This document shows positions 8,330-16,773 of a stretch of DNA of 57,109 bases, piece after piece. Numbering within the stretch: position 1 is the first letter of the stretch; every line of letters starts with the position of its first letter. Source of the DNA: a bacterium (GTDB lineage Bacteria > Armatimonadota > Zipacnadia > Zipacnadales > Zipacnadaceae); NCBI GenBank assembly GCA_030615605.1, contig JAUWYY010000016.1, positions 1-57,109 on the forward strand, in the 5' to 3' direction. Below the pieces are notes generated by a model. It ran no database searches. It saw nothing but the letters and a program-made list of their open reading frames with translations, and was not told the DNA's origin. The position numbers and the translations under genes were made by a program.

Positions 8330-10069
8330 CTATTGCCCTTCAAGCCGGTTCGGCAATCCGTGCCAGGAAGAACCATGGGTTAGATGATGATCACTGCTAC
8401 CGCCGATATTCCAGTATTGCACCTCGCCCTGCTCAATTATGGTTCGCTGCTGGTCGGCCCACCGCTGCATATTCTGGTGCGCAGGCCACAGGGCAACGAC
8501 GGAGAGCAGCAATAAAGCGGCAAAGGTGGGCGGTAGTAGCATGCGCAGGCTAGCGAGATAAGTCCGAGCCTTGCCGACGCGCTGCTCAGCCAGCAGTCTG
8601 GCCCTTTTTCGCACCGTCATAACCAGCGCAAGCACCAGCCAGAGGACAATCGCAATCCCAGCGGAAACGGGTGCCGCCTCCTCGTGGAATGCAAACTGGC
8701 CGCCAATTTGGTCAAATGCCATTTGCGGCTTCGGCCAAAGGCTAACCATGAAGACGCCAGCCAGGGCAACGGCCAGCAATAGGCCCCACTGCGGGTACGT
8801 CCAGGACAGATTAAGCGCCTCTTCGCGCCAATATCGAGCAAGCAGAGAAAGAAACCCTACTAGCAGCCAGGCCGCTGCGAAAGCGCCAGTTGCCGCCCAA
8901 ACCGCCCGCGCATATCGCGCGGCCCCGCCCCAAAAAGCCAACATCAGGTCAGCCGAGCTGCGACCAAGCGAAGCCATGACTGCGTCTCTCCACGCATCAG
9001 TCCTCGGTACCTCCGCTTCATAAAACTGGGCCAGATCCGAGCGGCCGTGGCGCTTCAGATAGGCCGCCAAACGCTCGGTCTTCACCTTCTGGATACGCTT
9101 CCCTACTTCTTCACCGCTGACCGCGTCCGCCTCAATCTGGTGCTTCTTCGTATCTGAAAGAAAGGGCTCTGCAGCAATACCTGTGATAGCGGTCCCAATT
9201 AGGCCCTCTATCATCGAATAGGCGTCTACGCGCATTACATGGCCCAGGTGGATTACAGCTTCGTAGTAGGTGAGAGCTTGGTCATGCCTCCCCTCGGCTC
9301 TTAGCTGTTCGCCGATCCCGACCAGCGTTCGAGTAAACGACCGCAAGTGACTAAACAAGGGGAATTCAGCAGCAGCATGGTAAGCCATGGCCACAATCGG
9401 CACCAGCGGCCCCGCCATATTGGTGGCATCCGTTAGGCGGAGCATGCCGGTAGCCGCCTGCGCGTTAGCTGTATTCCAGCGAGGCTTGTTTGTTGCCGCT
9501 TCCAACGCGGCCAATGCCTGCTCATCCTCATGCAATGCCAGGTAACTATAAGCAAGCAGATAATCACAGGCCGCATTGCCCGGGTCTCGGTTTCGGGCCT
9601 GGTGGAGCAGCAGTACCACACGGTGGAGGTCTCGGATTCCCTCAGCGGTGCGCAATGGCTCTTTCTGCCTACCGGCCTGCCACTCCTCTAACCTGCCCAG
9701 AGCACTGCCCGCCAGCAGGTGCAGTGCATATCGTAAGTAGGGAGCCGGTGAATCCGGAGCAAGAGCAATGGCCCGCTCATAGGCTTTGCTTGCCGTCCAA
9801 GTACTCCCTATCCCCCAGTTAGGCATGTGTGCCGCCGATATGGTCGCCAACGGGGTATCTATGGCTTGCGCAAAGCCCAGCCATATGGCAAGGTCTTGGG
9901 GATGTTCCAGAGCGACGGCTTCATAATCCACTTTTGAGGGCAGCGGGCGAGTCCCGGGAAAATTGGCCATGCGGTATGCGGCTACCAGGGGCTCCCGAAG
10001 CTGTGGCACTGCTGCCGCCAGCAGTATACTGACGACAATCAAAATGACAGTGAGTCTGCCCGTACGCAC
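8330..10069 (-). CDS. Membrane protein with TPR-like region, unknown
   Basis: A 579-residue protein. An N-terminal hydrophobic segment (about 7-24) acts as signal or anchor. Residues 45-370 are helical with TPR-like pairs (KAYERAIALAPDSPAPYLRYA, DYLLAYSYLALHEDEQALAALEAA). Four hydrophobic stretches follow (around 390-410, 430-450, 470-490 and 515-530), before a hydrophilic tail. I recognise no enzyme motif. It begins 57 bases downstream of the rpoD stop on the same strand with no terminator between, so it may be the last gene of a dnaG-rpoD transcript. It is built like the membrane TPR protein at 3819 but with the membrane part at the opposite end; the two do not look like close paralogs. Confidence 0.65.
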   Translation of the reverse strand: MRTGRLTVILIVVSILLAAAVPQLREPLVAAYRMANFPGTRPLPSKVDYEAVALEHPQDLAIWLGFAQAIDTPLATISAAHMPNWGIGSTWTASKAYERAIALAPDSPAPYLRYALHLLAGSALGRLEEWQAGRQKEPLRTAEGIRDLHRVVLLLHQARNRDPGNAACDYLLAYSYLALHEDEQALAALEAATNKPRWNTANAQAATGMLRLTDATNMAGPLVPIVAMAYHAAAEFPLFSHLRSFTRTLVGIGEQLRAEGRHDQALTYYEAVIHLGHVMRVDAYSMIEGLIGTAITGIAAEPFLSDTKKHQIEADAVSGEEVGKRIQKVKTERLAAYLKRHGRSDLAQFYEAEVPRTDAWRDAVMASLGRSSADLMLAFWGGAARYARAVWAATGAFAAAWLLVGFLSLLARYWREEALNLSWTYPQWGLLLAVALAGVFMVSLWPKPQMAFDQIGGQFAFHEEAAPVSAGIAIVLWLVLALVMTVRKRARLLAEQRVGKARTYLASLRMLLPPTFAALLLLSVVALWPAHQNMQRWADQQRTIIEQGEVQYWNIGGSSDHHLTHGSSWHGLPNRLEGQ

Positions 10070-10126
10070 GCCCCTTCCTCCCTGGGGAAACTGGTATGAC
10101 TAGCTGACGGCCCGCAATCGCGCAGG

Positions 10127-12190
10127 CTACGCCAGATAGTCTTGCAGAAGCCTATTTAGCTGAGGTTGGCGGAGCTTATTGAGGGCCTTCGCCTCGATCT
10201 GACGAATGCGCTCGCGAGTGACCTCAAAGATGTGGCCGACCTCTTCGAGGGTGCGTGGGTAGCCGTCTTCCAAGCCGAAACGAAGCTTGAGCACTTCGCG
10301 CTCGCGTTCGGTCAATTGATCGAGCAACCGGTTGAGCTGCTCGCGCAGGGCGACATTGGAGGCGATATCCACCGGCGTCTCTTCGTCGTCGTCGGGCACG
10401 AAGTCGCCCAGATGGCTATCGTCCTCTTCTCCCACCGGGGCCTCCAGGGACAGAGGCTTAGGAGCGATGCGCTTGATCTCGGCCACCCGTTCCATAGGCA
10501 TATCTATCTCACTGGCGACTTCCTCAATGGTCGGCTCTCGACCCAGTTGCTGCAGCAGTTCCCGCGAAGCCTTGACCAAACGATTGATCGTCTCCACCAT
10601 ATGCACCGGTACGCGGATAATCCGGCTCTGGTCCGCTATCGCTCGGGAAATCGCCTGACGGATCCACCACGTGGCATAAGTGCTAAACTTGTAGCCCTTG
10701 CGGTAGTCAAATTTCTCCACCGCGCGCATCAGCCCAACATTGCCTTCCTGGATCAAATCCAGAAAGCTCATTGATGACCGGCCGCTGTACCTGCGAGCTA
10801 TGCTCACAACCAGACGCAGGTTCGCCTCGGTCAGGGCCTGGACTGCCTCTTCGTCGCGAACCCTCAGGCTGGATTCGTCAACGCTACTGGCGACTAGCTG
10901 GCAGCTAAGATAGACCTCTACGGGCCTGCGGAGTCCCACGGGGTACTGCTCAGCGCTGGGAACGGCGCTAACGACAGCCAACGGTTCACGCTGATCGGCA
11001 GTGGTGAAATCAATCTCAACCGACTCCGGCAACGAGAAGCCGCTCACGCCGGTTATCCCGCTGTCGATGCTAAGAGTGTAGACCATCTGTCTCGTCAGCG
11101 GCTTGTCAGGGATGAAGCACACTTGGCGCCGCTCGTCATCGTAAACAACTTCCCCACTGACGGGATTGTTCATCGCATTGCATAAATGGACGGTCTGCTG
11201 ATTTGCCGAAGCCGGGTCCAGCCGCCGGTCGAAGTCCACTCGTATTGCCCGTGCTACATCAGATTCTTTGTCACCATCGGCCGGGTCAGTTGCCACCAGG
11301 CGGGGGGCCGCCTTCGCCTGTGTCGAATTGAACCTCCACTTATACTTCTTCTCCAGAACGCGGCCGTCTTCGGTCCTCATCCCTTCCTCACCAGCCTGGA
11401 CGGTCACCGTGAACCGATTGCGGTGCTTCAGCGGCCCGGCCGGCTCAAAGCAAACCCGCCAGGGGCGCTCCTCATCCAGGCTGACTGACCCTTCAACAGT
11501 TCGACCTCGCCCGTCAACCACGGTGATGAGATCATTCCCAACCGAGTCAGCAGCTACTAAGTCATCAAACTCGACAATAATATTGCGGTCTACTTCAACG
11601 TCCTCTTCTCTGGCAGCCGGCAGCGTATTGACTACTCGCAGCGGACAGCCAGGCTCGCCCGTGCGAAATGTCCAGGCAACATCACGGGGCATCATCTCGC
11701 CCGTAATGTCATGGATGCCGTGTTCGCTACCGCGGACAGTGACGGTATATTCCCGGTCTGGGTCTCGGGGGTACTTGGGGGTGAACTTCAGACAATTACG
11801 GAAGCGGTCATAGGTGATTTCGCCGTCACCCTTCTTGACGCGACGGGCCAACTCGACCTCTTCTTCAGCGGTAAGCAGGGGAACCCGCCCGATATTGCGC
11901 AAGTATATTCGCACCGAGTCGTCTACCGGTACCGACTCAGTTTCCTTTTCCTCCTCTTCCAGTTCCGCCTCCAGTTGCTCGGTGGCCGACTCCTCGTCCT
12001 CAACTACACTGATCCCGGCCTTATGCAGTAGCCGATAGATATCTTCAATATCGGAGGTGTCCAAAGACTCACACTCACCAAGGGTATCCTGGATCTGGTC
12101 GTAGGTCAGATAGCCCTGCTCCTGCCCCTTGCTGAGGAGTTGTTGGACCTCCTCAATATCTGCTACCTGTGTTGCCTCGTCCCCTGCCAA
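10127..12190 (-). CDS. rpoD: Primary sigma factor RpoD with an inserted Ig-like repeat array
   Basis: The housekeeping sigma-70 directing RNA polymerase to most promoters. Residues 1-62 are an acidic region 1.1. Region 1.2 is [20 protein letters not shown] to VKKGD (90-122). Then come 324 foreign residues (123-446, described separately). Region 2 resumes at [20 protein letters not shown] (447-466), with [20 protein letters not shown] and [15 protein letters not shown]. Region 3 spans about 520-610. Region 4 is [20 protein letters not shown] and [14 protein letters not shown] (629-670). All parts needed for core binding and for -10/-35 recognition look intact. Translation starts at TTG; GGGAG overlaps the dnaG stop 9 bases upstream, so it is coupled to dnaG. 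Without the insert the protein would be about 363 residues, a normal RpoD size. Confidence 0.95.
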   Translation of the reverse strand: MAGDEATQVADIEEVQQLLSKGQEQGYLTYDQIQDTLGECESLDTSDIEDIYRLLHKAGISVVEDEESATEQLEAELEEEEKETESVPVDDSVRIYLRNIGRVPLLTAEEEVELARRVKKGDGEITYDRFRNCLKFTPKYPRDPDREYTVTVRGSEHGIHDITGEMMPRDVAWTFRTGEPGCPLRVVNTLPAAREEDVEVDRNIIVEFDDLVAADSVGNDLITVVDGRGRTVEGSVSLDEERPWRVCFEPAGPLKHRNRFTVTVQAGEEGMRTEDGRVLEKKYKWRFNSTQAKAAPRLVATDPADGDKESDVARAIRVDFDRRLDPASANQQTVHLCNAMNNPVSGEVVYDDERRQVCFIPDKPLTRQMVYTLSIDSGITGVSGFSLPESVEIDFTTADQREPLAVVSAVPSAEQYPVGLRRPVEVYLSCQLVASSVDESSLRVRDEEAVQALTEANLRLVVSIARRYSGRSSMSFLDLIQEGNVGLMRAVEKFDYRKGYKFSTYATWWIRQAISRAIADQSRIIRVPVHMVETINRLVKASRELLQQLGREPTIEEVASEIDMPMERVAEIKRIAPKPLSLEAPVGEEDDSHLGDFVPDDDEETPVDIASNVALREQLNRLLDQLTEREREVLKLRFGLEDGYPRTLEEVGHIFEVTRERIRQIEAKALNKLRQPQLNRLLQDYLA
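10853..11824 (-). other. In-frame insertion of SbsA/Big_5-like Ig modules within rpoD
   Basis: Residues 123-446 of the sigma factor. Each module has the pattern of bacterial Ig-like SbsA (Big_5) domains: P-x-V-x-x-x-x-P-x-D-G at the start, a strand like [16 protein letters not shown]-x-Y-D, V-x-F-x-P-x-x-P-L, Y-T-V-T-V, and a closing W-x-F-x-T. Module parts are 123-179 (C-terminal half: GEITYD, LKFTPKY, YTVTV, WTFRT), 183-290 (complete), 296-397 (complete) and 402-446 (N-terminal half, ending SSLRVRD). The flanking codons read KKGD before and EEAVQAL after; joined, they make the standard sigma region 1.2-2.1 link. Both edges carry GAC. The length is 972 bp, exactly 324 codons, with no stop. 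Confidence 0.9.
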
Positions 12191-12195
12191 CTACG

Positions 12196-14205
12196 TCAAC
12201 TCCCTTCGTCCTCGGGCTGTTCATCACTCGACTCGTCGCGAACACGGCCGGGAATCTGACGGCCTGTGTCGGCTGCGATGGCACTAGGATGCTCCAGAAA
12301 GTCGAACTGGCCCTTGCCATGAAAGCTGGTCATTACCCGCAAGTACCTCTGGTAGTCGGGATGATCATGAGTCAATTCGCCAGACTCCGCTAGCTGTGAA
12401 ATGCGCTGCTGTAGTTTCTGGAAGTCTTCGACCCTTTCCTCCTCAGCAGCGCCCGTTTCGTCTTCCGTCTGCAACTCGTAATCTTCGCGCAGCCCGCTGA
12501 CCAAGCGGTGCTTACGCAGCTTACGTGCTCCTGCCGCCAATAGTTCACCATCCAGATCGTCGGGAGGCTCAGCCAGCAGAAGTTCCCCAGCCAGTTGATA
12601 AGTACCTTCTTGCTCAGAGAACTGGTGGGGAATCTGCTGCGGCTCATAGTCCTGATTCGACTCCAAGCAAACCACAATGGCCTGGGCAATCACTCGATGC
12701 TCAGCTACTTGAAAGTCCTGGGGACGAACTGCCGCGAAGATCTGCTCAGCCCACTCGCCCGACTCCAATGCAGCACATAACAGTTCTCTCTCCAACTCCG
12801 CCAGCGCCCGGCCGCTATCCTCGGCCTGGGCCGCAATAGTCTCGGTGATAAAGCTACGATCCCACCGCCCGCTGCGCCGACCAGATGAACTTCTCTGGCG
12901 GCCCGCCCGTCGCTGCAGTTCCATGCGCAACGCCGCCTGCATGCTAGCCGCCCGCTGCGGCTGGCCCCGGCCCCAGCGGTCAGCCGCTCGCACTAAGAAC
13001 TCCTCCCGACGCGTCCTGTCGGGGACCCGGCGCAGGACGTCCACTGCATCTCGGGCGGCTCGGGCCAGTGCCCCGGCGCCCTGCTCTCTGTGCTGACGAA
13101 ACAGCATCTCTAACCGGTACTCCACCAGATCCACGGCCTGCTGGGCTAGCTCTTGGAACCGGCCAGCCCCCTCGTTGCTGACGAATTCGTCTGGATCCGT
13201 CCCCTCGGGCAACACCATCACTCGCGCCTCCAGATTGCTGCCCTCAAAAAGCTCGATATTACGCAGGGCCGCGGCCATGCCGGCAGCATCGGCATCAAAA
13301 CAGAGAATTACTTCTTCCACATACCGGCGCAGCAGCCCCAGATGTTCCTGGGTCATAGATGTACCCAGGGTAGCCACCACAACTTTGAGGTCCGCCTGGT
13401 GCAGGGCGAGCACATCAGTGTATCCCTCAACCACTATTGTTCGCTTTTGCGAAACAAGCTCCTGGCGGGCCTGCGCAAGTCCATACAGATTCTCACGCTT
13501 GTTAAATAGAGGTGTATCGGGTGAGTTAAGATACTTGGCCGGTTCATCCGGGTCCATCGCCCGACCGCCGAAGCCAATCACCGCCCCGGCTGCATCAGTA
13601 ATGGGAAAGATGATGCGATTGCGAAACACATCGTAGTCGCTGCCCCGCTCACCGCGCTTGACCAGTCCTGCCTCGCGCATATGCTCCACCGAGATGCCCT
13701 TGCTCGACAGAAACTTCAGCAGGTCATCCCAACTATCTACAGCAAATCCCAGGCCAAAGTGCTGCACAATACCATCCGAGAAGCCCCGCTCCCGCAAGTA
13801 GTCCAGCGCGGACTGACCAGAGGGCTTGTGCAAATTCGCAGAAAAATGCTCGGCGGCCAGCTTTACCGCACGGCGCAGCAGCTTGCTGCGCTGGACTCGA
13901 GCCTCCTCTCCACGCCCCGCTCGCCAGGTAAGCCCACAGCGCTCGGCAAGCCGCTCACCGGCCTCCGGAAAGCTGATCCCCTCTATCTGCTCCAGAAACG
14001 AAAAGACGTCACCCCCCGCGCCACAACCAAAGCAGTGCCACAAGCCCGCTGCCGGATCAATGGAAAACGAAGGGGTCTTCTCCTCGTGAAATGGGCAGCG
14101 CGCTTTGAACCGCCGTCCTGCTTTCTTCAGGGGAACGTACTGGGAGATCAGCTCGACAATGTCAATTCGTCGCTTGATTTCTTCTTTAGTATCTCTGTCA
14201 GCCAT
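12196..14205 (-). CDS. dnaG: DNA primase
   Basis: Makes RNA primers at the replication fork together with the replicative helicase. 669 residues. The N-terminal CHC2 zinc finger has C37, H40, C58 and C61 (CPFH and CFGCG). The RNA-polymerase/Toprim core shows IVVEGYTDVLAL (catalytic Glu near 257), ATLGTSMTQEHL and the metal-binding FDADAAG (about 300-306). The C-terminal about 200 residues are the variable helicase-binding part with an acidic tail. It stands five bases upstream of rpoD; the dnaG-rpoD order is the widely conserved macromolecular-synthesis arrangement. The ATG at 14205 fits the family's first residues. Confidence 0.96.
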   Translation of the reverse strand: MADRDTKEEIKRRIDIVELISQYVPLKKAGRRFKARCPFHEEKTPSFSIDPAAGLWHCFGCGAGGDVFSFLEQIEGISFPEAGERLAERCGLTWRAGRGEEARVQRSKLLRRAVKLAAEHFSANLHKPSGQSALDYLRERGFSDGIVQHFGLGFAVDSWDDLLKFLSSKGISVEHMREAGLVKRGERGSDYDVFRNRIIFPITDAAGAVIGFGGRAMDPDEPAKYLNSPDTPLFNKRENLYGLAQARQELVSQKRTIVVEGYTDVLALHQADLKVVVATLGTSMTQEHLGLLRRYVEEVILCFDADAAGMAAALRNIELFEGSNLEARVMVLPEGTDPDEFVSNEGAGRFQELAQQAVDLVEYRLEMLFRQHREQGAGALARAARDAVDVLRRVPDRTRREEFLVRAADRWGRGQPQRAASMQAALRMELQRRAGRQRSSSGRRSGRWDRSFITETIAAQAEDSGRALAELERELLCAALESGEWAEQIFAAVRPQDFQVAEHRVIAQAIVVCLESNQDYEPQQIPHQFSEQEGTYQLAGELLLAEPPDDLDGELLAAGARKLRKHRLVSGLREDYELQTEDETGAAEEERVEDFQKLQQRISQLAESGELTHDHPDYQRYLRVMTSFHGKGQFDFLEHPSAIAADTGRQIPGRVRDESSDEQPEDEGS

Positions 14206-14394
14206 AAATCACAACGCCGCCGCCTGCTGCTCGCGGCGTATCACAAGACTCGCGCCTGTCCTTCCCAACGCACGATTGCTTCGCTGAGCGGGGGAATAGT
14301 CCTCCCCAGGAGCGGCCACACCAACAAGTTCGCCTTAGTCGCAGAAAAGCCTTCCTGGATTCTGGCGGGGAATCATCTGATGATAACTATCCGA

Positions 14395-14429
14395 GGAAAA
14401 AGCAAGCGGCCCCGCCGCAGCGAGGCCGC
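14395..14429 (-). terminator. Terminator after the GMP-rich exported protein
   Basis: On the minus strand a 10-bp stem (GCGGCCTCGC with GCGGGGCCGC, one G-T pair, 4-base loop) is followed by TTGCTTTTT. It lies 30 bases after the stop of the gene at 14459 and insulates the dnaG operon from it. Confidence 0.8.
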
Positions 14430-14458
14430 CGAGACCCGCAGACCTTGAAGGCCCACGT

Positions 14459-15409
14459 CTAGTCCCAGATATGAATCCTGACCACCCGGAAGTTGTGCAG
14501 AGTGAAGTCAATGTTGTTGTCGTCTTCTGTATAGCGCAAGACGCAGTCCCGGCTGAAGGTCATACTGGTTCCGCTGAAGCTAACACTCGGTGCTGCCACA
14601 CCCGCGCCTAGTCCACTGGTTGTATACGTCATGGTCTCGTCAGCCCAGCCATATCGCTGCAGTACCAGTGAGTAGTGATCGCCCAGCTTTACGTACTTGT
14701 GGGGCTCCCAGTTCGCCGTTTGCACGTAATCGCACTTGTCAGCGGCCACGGCAATAGCCTGCACGTACCCGTCCAGATCCAGCAAGAATCCCAGCGTAAC
14801 CGGCCCGCGCTGGTACATCCACATCATCTCACCGGCCTGGGTGTCAATGTAGACAGGCAACGCCCAGTTGGGTACGCCCGCAGCTTGCGCCTGGCCGGCT
14901 GCCGCTGCGCCCGGCATCCCCGGTGCCCCCGCCGGAGCTCCAGGAAAGGCACCCGGCCCCGGCATTCCCGGCATTCCCCCTGGCCCCATAGGCATTCCCC
15001 CTGGCCCCATTGGCATTCCCCCCGGCCCTGGCATTCCCGGCATACCCCCCGGCCCCGGCATTCCCGGCATCATTCCCGCCCCGACCGCCGCTCCCATGGT
15101 TGCCGCCGCGGCTGCCTGCGTCGGCGTTGCGCCAGTAGCCACAGCCGCTGCTCCACCGATTAGACCTCCTGCCACCGCACCCGTGACGGGCCCCCCCATC
15201 AGTCCAGCTTGCGGGAAAGGACTGCCAGGAGGACCAGTGACCAGGCCATCGGGAGGACCGTATGTATCGAGGAGGTGAACCGCGTGATCATTTAGTCGCA
15301 CCCCCGCCAACTGTCGCTCCTTGGCGGCAACGGTTCCTACAATCAGAAGAAGCATACTGACTACTGCGAGAGTTACGAACAATGGCCGGCGCCAGGCTGC
15401 CTTGTTCAT
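14459..15409 (-). CDS. Exported Gly-Met-Pro repeat protein, unknown
   Basis: 316 residues. The N-terminus KAAWRRPLFVTLAVVSMLLL then VGTVAA is a clear signal peptide. The mature part begins with a short region containing LLDTYGPP, then an Ala/Gly-rich hydrophobic stretch (GAVAGGLIGGAAAV) that could insert in a membrane, then a run of near-perfect GMP, GPGGMP and GMPMGPG units (about 40-50 residues). The last about 130 residues form a compact domain ending with FRVVRIHIWD. I do not recognise the C-terminal domain. I chose ATG 15409 because GGGAGAGG stands 8 bases before it and the signal peptide begins there; the frame runs 28 codons further upstream without sense. A promoter-like site lies at 15520-15549. 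Confidence 0.75.
   Translation of the reverse strand: MNKAAWRRPLFVTLAVVSMLLLIVGTVAAKERQLAGVRLNDHAVHLLDTYGPPDGLVTGPPGSPFPQAGLMGGPVTGAVAGGLIGGAAAVATGATPTQAAAAATMGAAVGAGMMPGMPGPGGMPGMPGPGGMPMGPGGMPMGPGGMPGMPGPGAFPGAPAGAPGMPGAAAAGQAQAAGVPNWALPVYIDTQAGEMMWMYQRGPVTLGFLLDLDGYVQAIAVAADKCDYVQTANWEPHKYVKLGDHYSLVLQRYGWADETMTYTTSGLGAGVAAPSVSFSGTSMTFSRDCVLRYTEDDNNIDFTLHNFRVVRIHIWD
14951..15075 (-). repeat. Short tandem GMP-coding repeats
   Basis: Units of the type GGCATTCCCCCTGGCCC and GGCATTCCC (plus strand) follow one another here, encoding Gly-Met-Pro and Gly-Pro runs on the minus strand. Slippage in such DNA can change copy number; unit order is GMPGPG twice, GMPMGPG twice, then GMPGMPGPG. Confidence 0.85.
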
Positions 15410-15519
15410 TGCACAATCCTCTCCCTGTTGCAAATCCCAGCAGTACCCACATTGGAAGTCCCGGGCATACTGCTGGTAACTTGCCAGTCTCACGGGCGAT
15501 CGAAATTCTCTTCTTGGTT

Positions 15520-15549
15520 AGTATACCACATTCGCTACAGATTATGCAA
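15520..15549 (-). promoter_or_regulatory. Possible promoter of the GMP-rich protein gene
   Basis: On the minus strand TATACT (-10, 5 of 6) is preceded after 18 bp by TTGCAT (weak -35). A start near 15513 would give a leader of about 100 bases. Confidence 0.4.
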
Positions 15550-15558
15550 GCTCAGTCC

Positions 15559-16467
15559 TCAACCCATCCAATGCAGCCGTGGTGTAAGGTCCGCAACCAA
15601 CTCCGCCAGATATTCAACCTGCTGGCGCAGCGACCGGGGCCGCTCGGCGGGAGCGAACTTGGCCAGCGACTCATCTTCAATGTGCAGCCCCCCCTGGTAA
15701 CCAGCCTCGGCCAGAATCTGCACTATCTTGGAATAATCAATATTTCCCTGGTGAATTGGCGCCACATACTGGCCATACTTCCAGCCCAGCGGGCGGCGCT
15801 GCTCCCGGTAGCGCAAGGGGTAGTCTATATTCTTACAATGTACGTGGCGAGTGCGAGGCGCAAACTGCTCGACCAATTCATAAACTCGGTCCAACGGATA
15901 ACCCGCCCAGTAGAAATTAGCAGTATCCAGAGTCAACCCAAACCGCTCGTCACGAACCCGCTGCAGAAGCGAGGTCAGCCACTGGGGATCGTTGCCCTGC
16001 AGGCCGTGGTTTTCAACTGCCAGCGCCACGGTGCCACCAGCCGTCATCTCCAGAACTTCCTCAACGGCCGAGGCAAATATGTCCACGCGTCTGCCCGGGC
16101 GCAGCGTCTTCTGACCAGTCATAGCCGCATCAACGCGCACAACCTCAGCGCCGACAATCTCCGCCGCCCCCAGGGCCTTGCGGGCCCACTGGATCTCCGC
16201 GGCCTGATTTTGGGCGTTGAAATTGTTGGCCAGCAGCAGGCTCGTTATCTGCATCCCCTGCCGAGCATAGACCTCACTGGCCTTAATGGCAGCCAGCTTA
16301 TCGGCAATGGACAGCCGGGGCCGGCCCAGACTGCCCTCAGTCGCCGGGATACACATATTGCGGTCCACCGCCAGCCCAATGTGGCCTAGCTCCAACTCCG
16401 CCATTCCCTCCGCAACATTCTGGTAATCCGCCTGAAAAAGACAAACATCTCGTATGCCGATATGCAT
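15559..16467 (-). CDS. Sugar phosphate isomerase/epimerase-like TIM barrel
   Basis: 302 residues of the AP-endonuclease-2/xylose-isomerase-like superfamily. The expected metal ligands are placed as in the family: Glu in ALAVENHG, Asp in LTLDTANF, His in RHVHCKN and Glu in LHIEDES. Such proteins isomerise or epimerise sugars or related polyols, or act as hydroxypyruvate-isomerase-like enzymes; the substrate cannot be told from sequence. Cytoplasmic, no signal. ATG at 16467 with GAGG about 8 bases upstream. It is alone between the GMP-rich protein gene (same strand, 149 bases downstream) and a divergent lipoprotein gene. Confidence 0.85.
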   Translation of the reverse strand: MHIGIRDVCLFQADYQNVAEGMAELELGHIGLAVDRNMCIPATEGSLGRPRLSIADKLAAIKASEVYARQGMQITSLLLANNFNAQNQAAEIQWARKALGAAEIVGAEVVRVDAAMTGQKTLRPGRRVDIFASAVEEVLEMTAGGTVALAVENHGLQGNDPQWLTSLLQRVRDERFGLTLDTANFYWAGYPLDRVYELVEQFAPRTRHVHCKNIDYPLRYREQRRPLGWKYGQYVAPIHQGNIDYSKIVQILAEAGYQGGLHIEDESLAKFAPAERPRSLRQQVEYLAELVADLTPRLHWMG

Positions 16468-16773
16468 ATAAAGGCCTCATCGTCCGGCGCAACGATCTAC
16501 CTGTGCAGGCATAATTCTCGGCTCCAACCAGGTTGACCTGCTCGCCGCAACACGCTGATGACGCGAGCAAACTTGACGAGCCCAGCTCACGGCCAGTATA
16601 ATACCTCCCGTAATTGCGTATCACTGCGGAGATAGCCGCCTGAGGTGACGACAGACTATTTCTGGGGGGCTATCTTCGGTAGAAGGTGATGCGCTACCCA
16701 GAAACGAATACTAAGTTGAAATGTCCTTAGATACAGGACCTATTGAGCCACAGTAGTGAAAGGAGTTCACTCG
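16468..16773. other. Divergent intergenic region
   Basis: Separates the isomerase and the propeller lipoprotein genes. A small inverted repeat GTCCT...AGGAC (16723-16739) lies between a TTGAAA at 16716 and the lipoprotein start, and may mark its promoter or operator. No coding frame is supported. Confidence 0.4.

Noticed and set aside
10127..12190. Intein or frameshifted fusion as explanation for the long rpoD
   Set aside because: No intein splice motifs (no N-terminal Cys/Ser block or C-terminal His-Asn) at the insert edges; the frame is continuous and the insert has Ig-like repeats.
13681..14448. 255-codon plus-strand frame over dnaG and its upstream region
   Set aside because: Opposite a conserved gene; no ribosome-binding site, rich in Arg, Pro and Ser.
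14951..15075. CRISPR-like array
   Set aside because: The repeats are short, in frame and encode GMP units of an exported protein; there are no spacers.
15382..16389. 335-codon plus-strand frame over the isomerase gene
   Set aside because: Antisense of a gene with intact catalytic residues; also runs through the promoter region.
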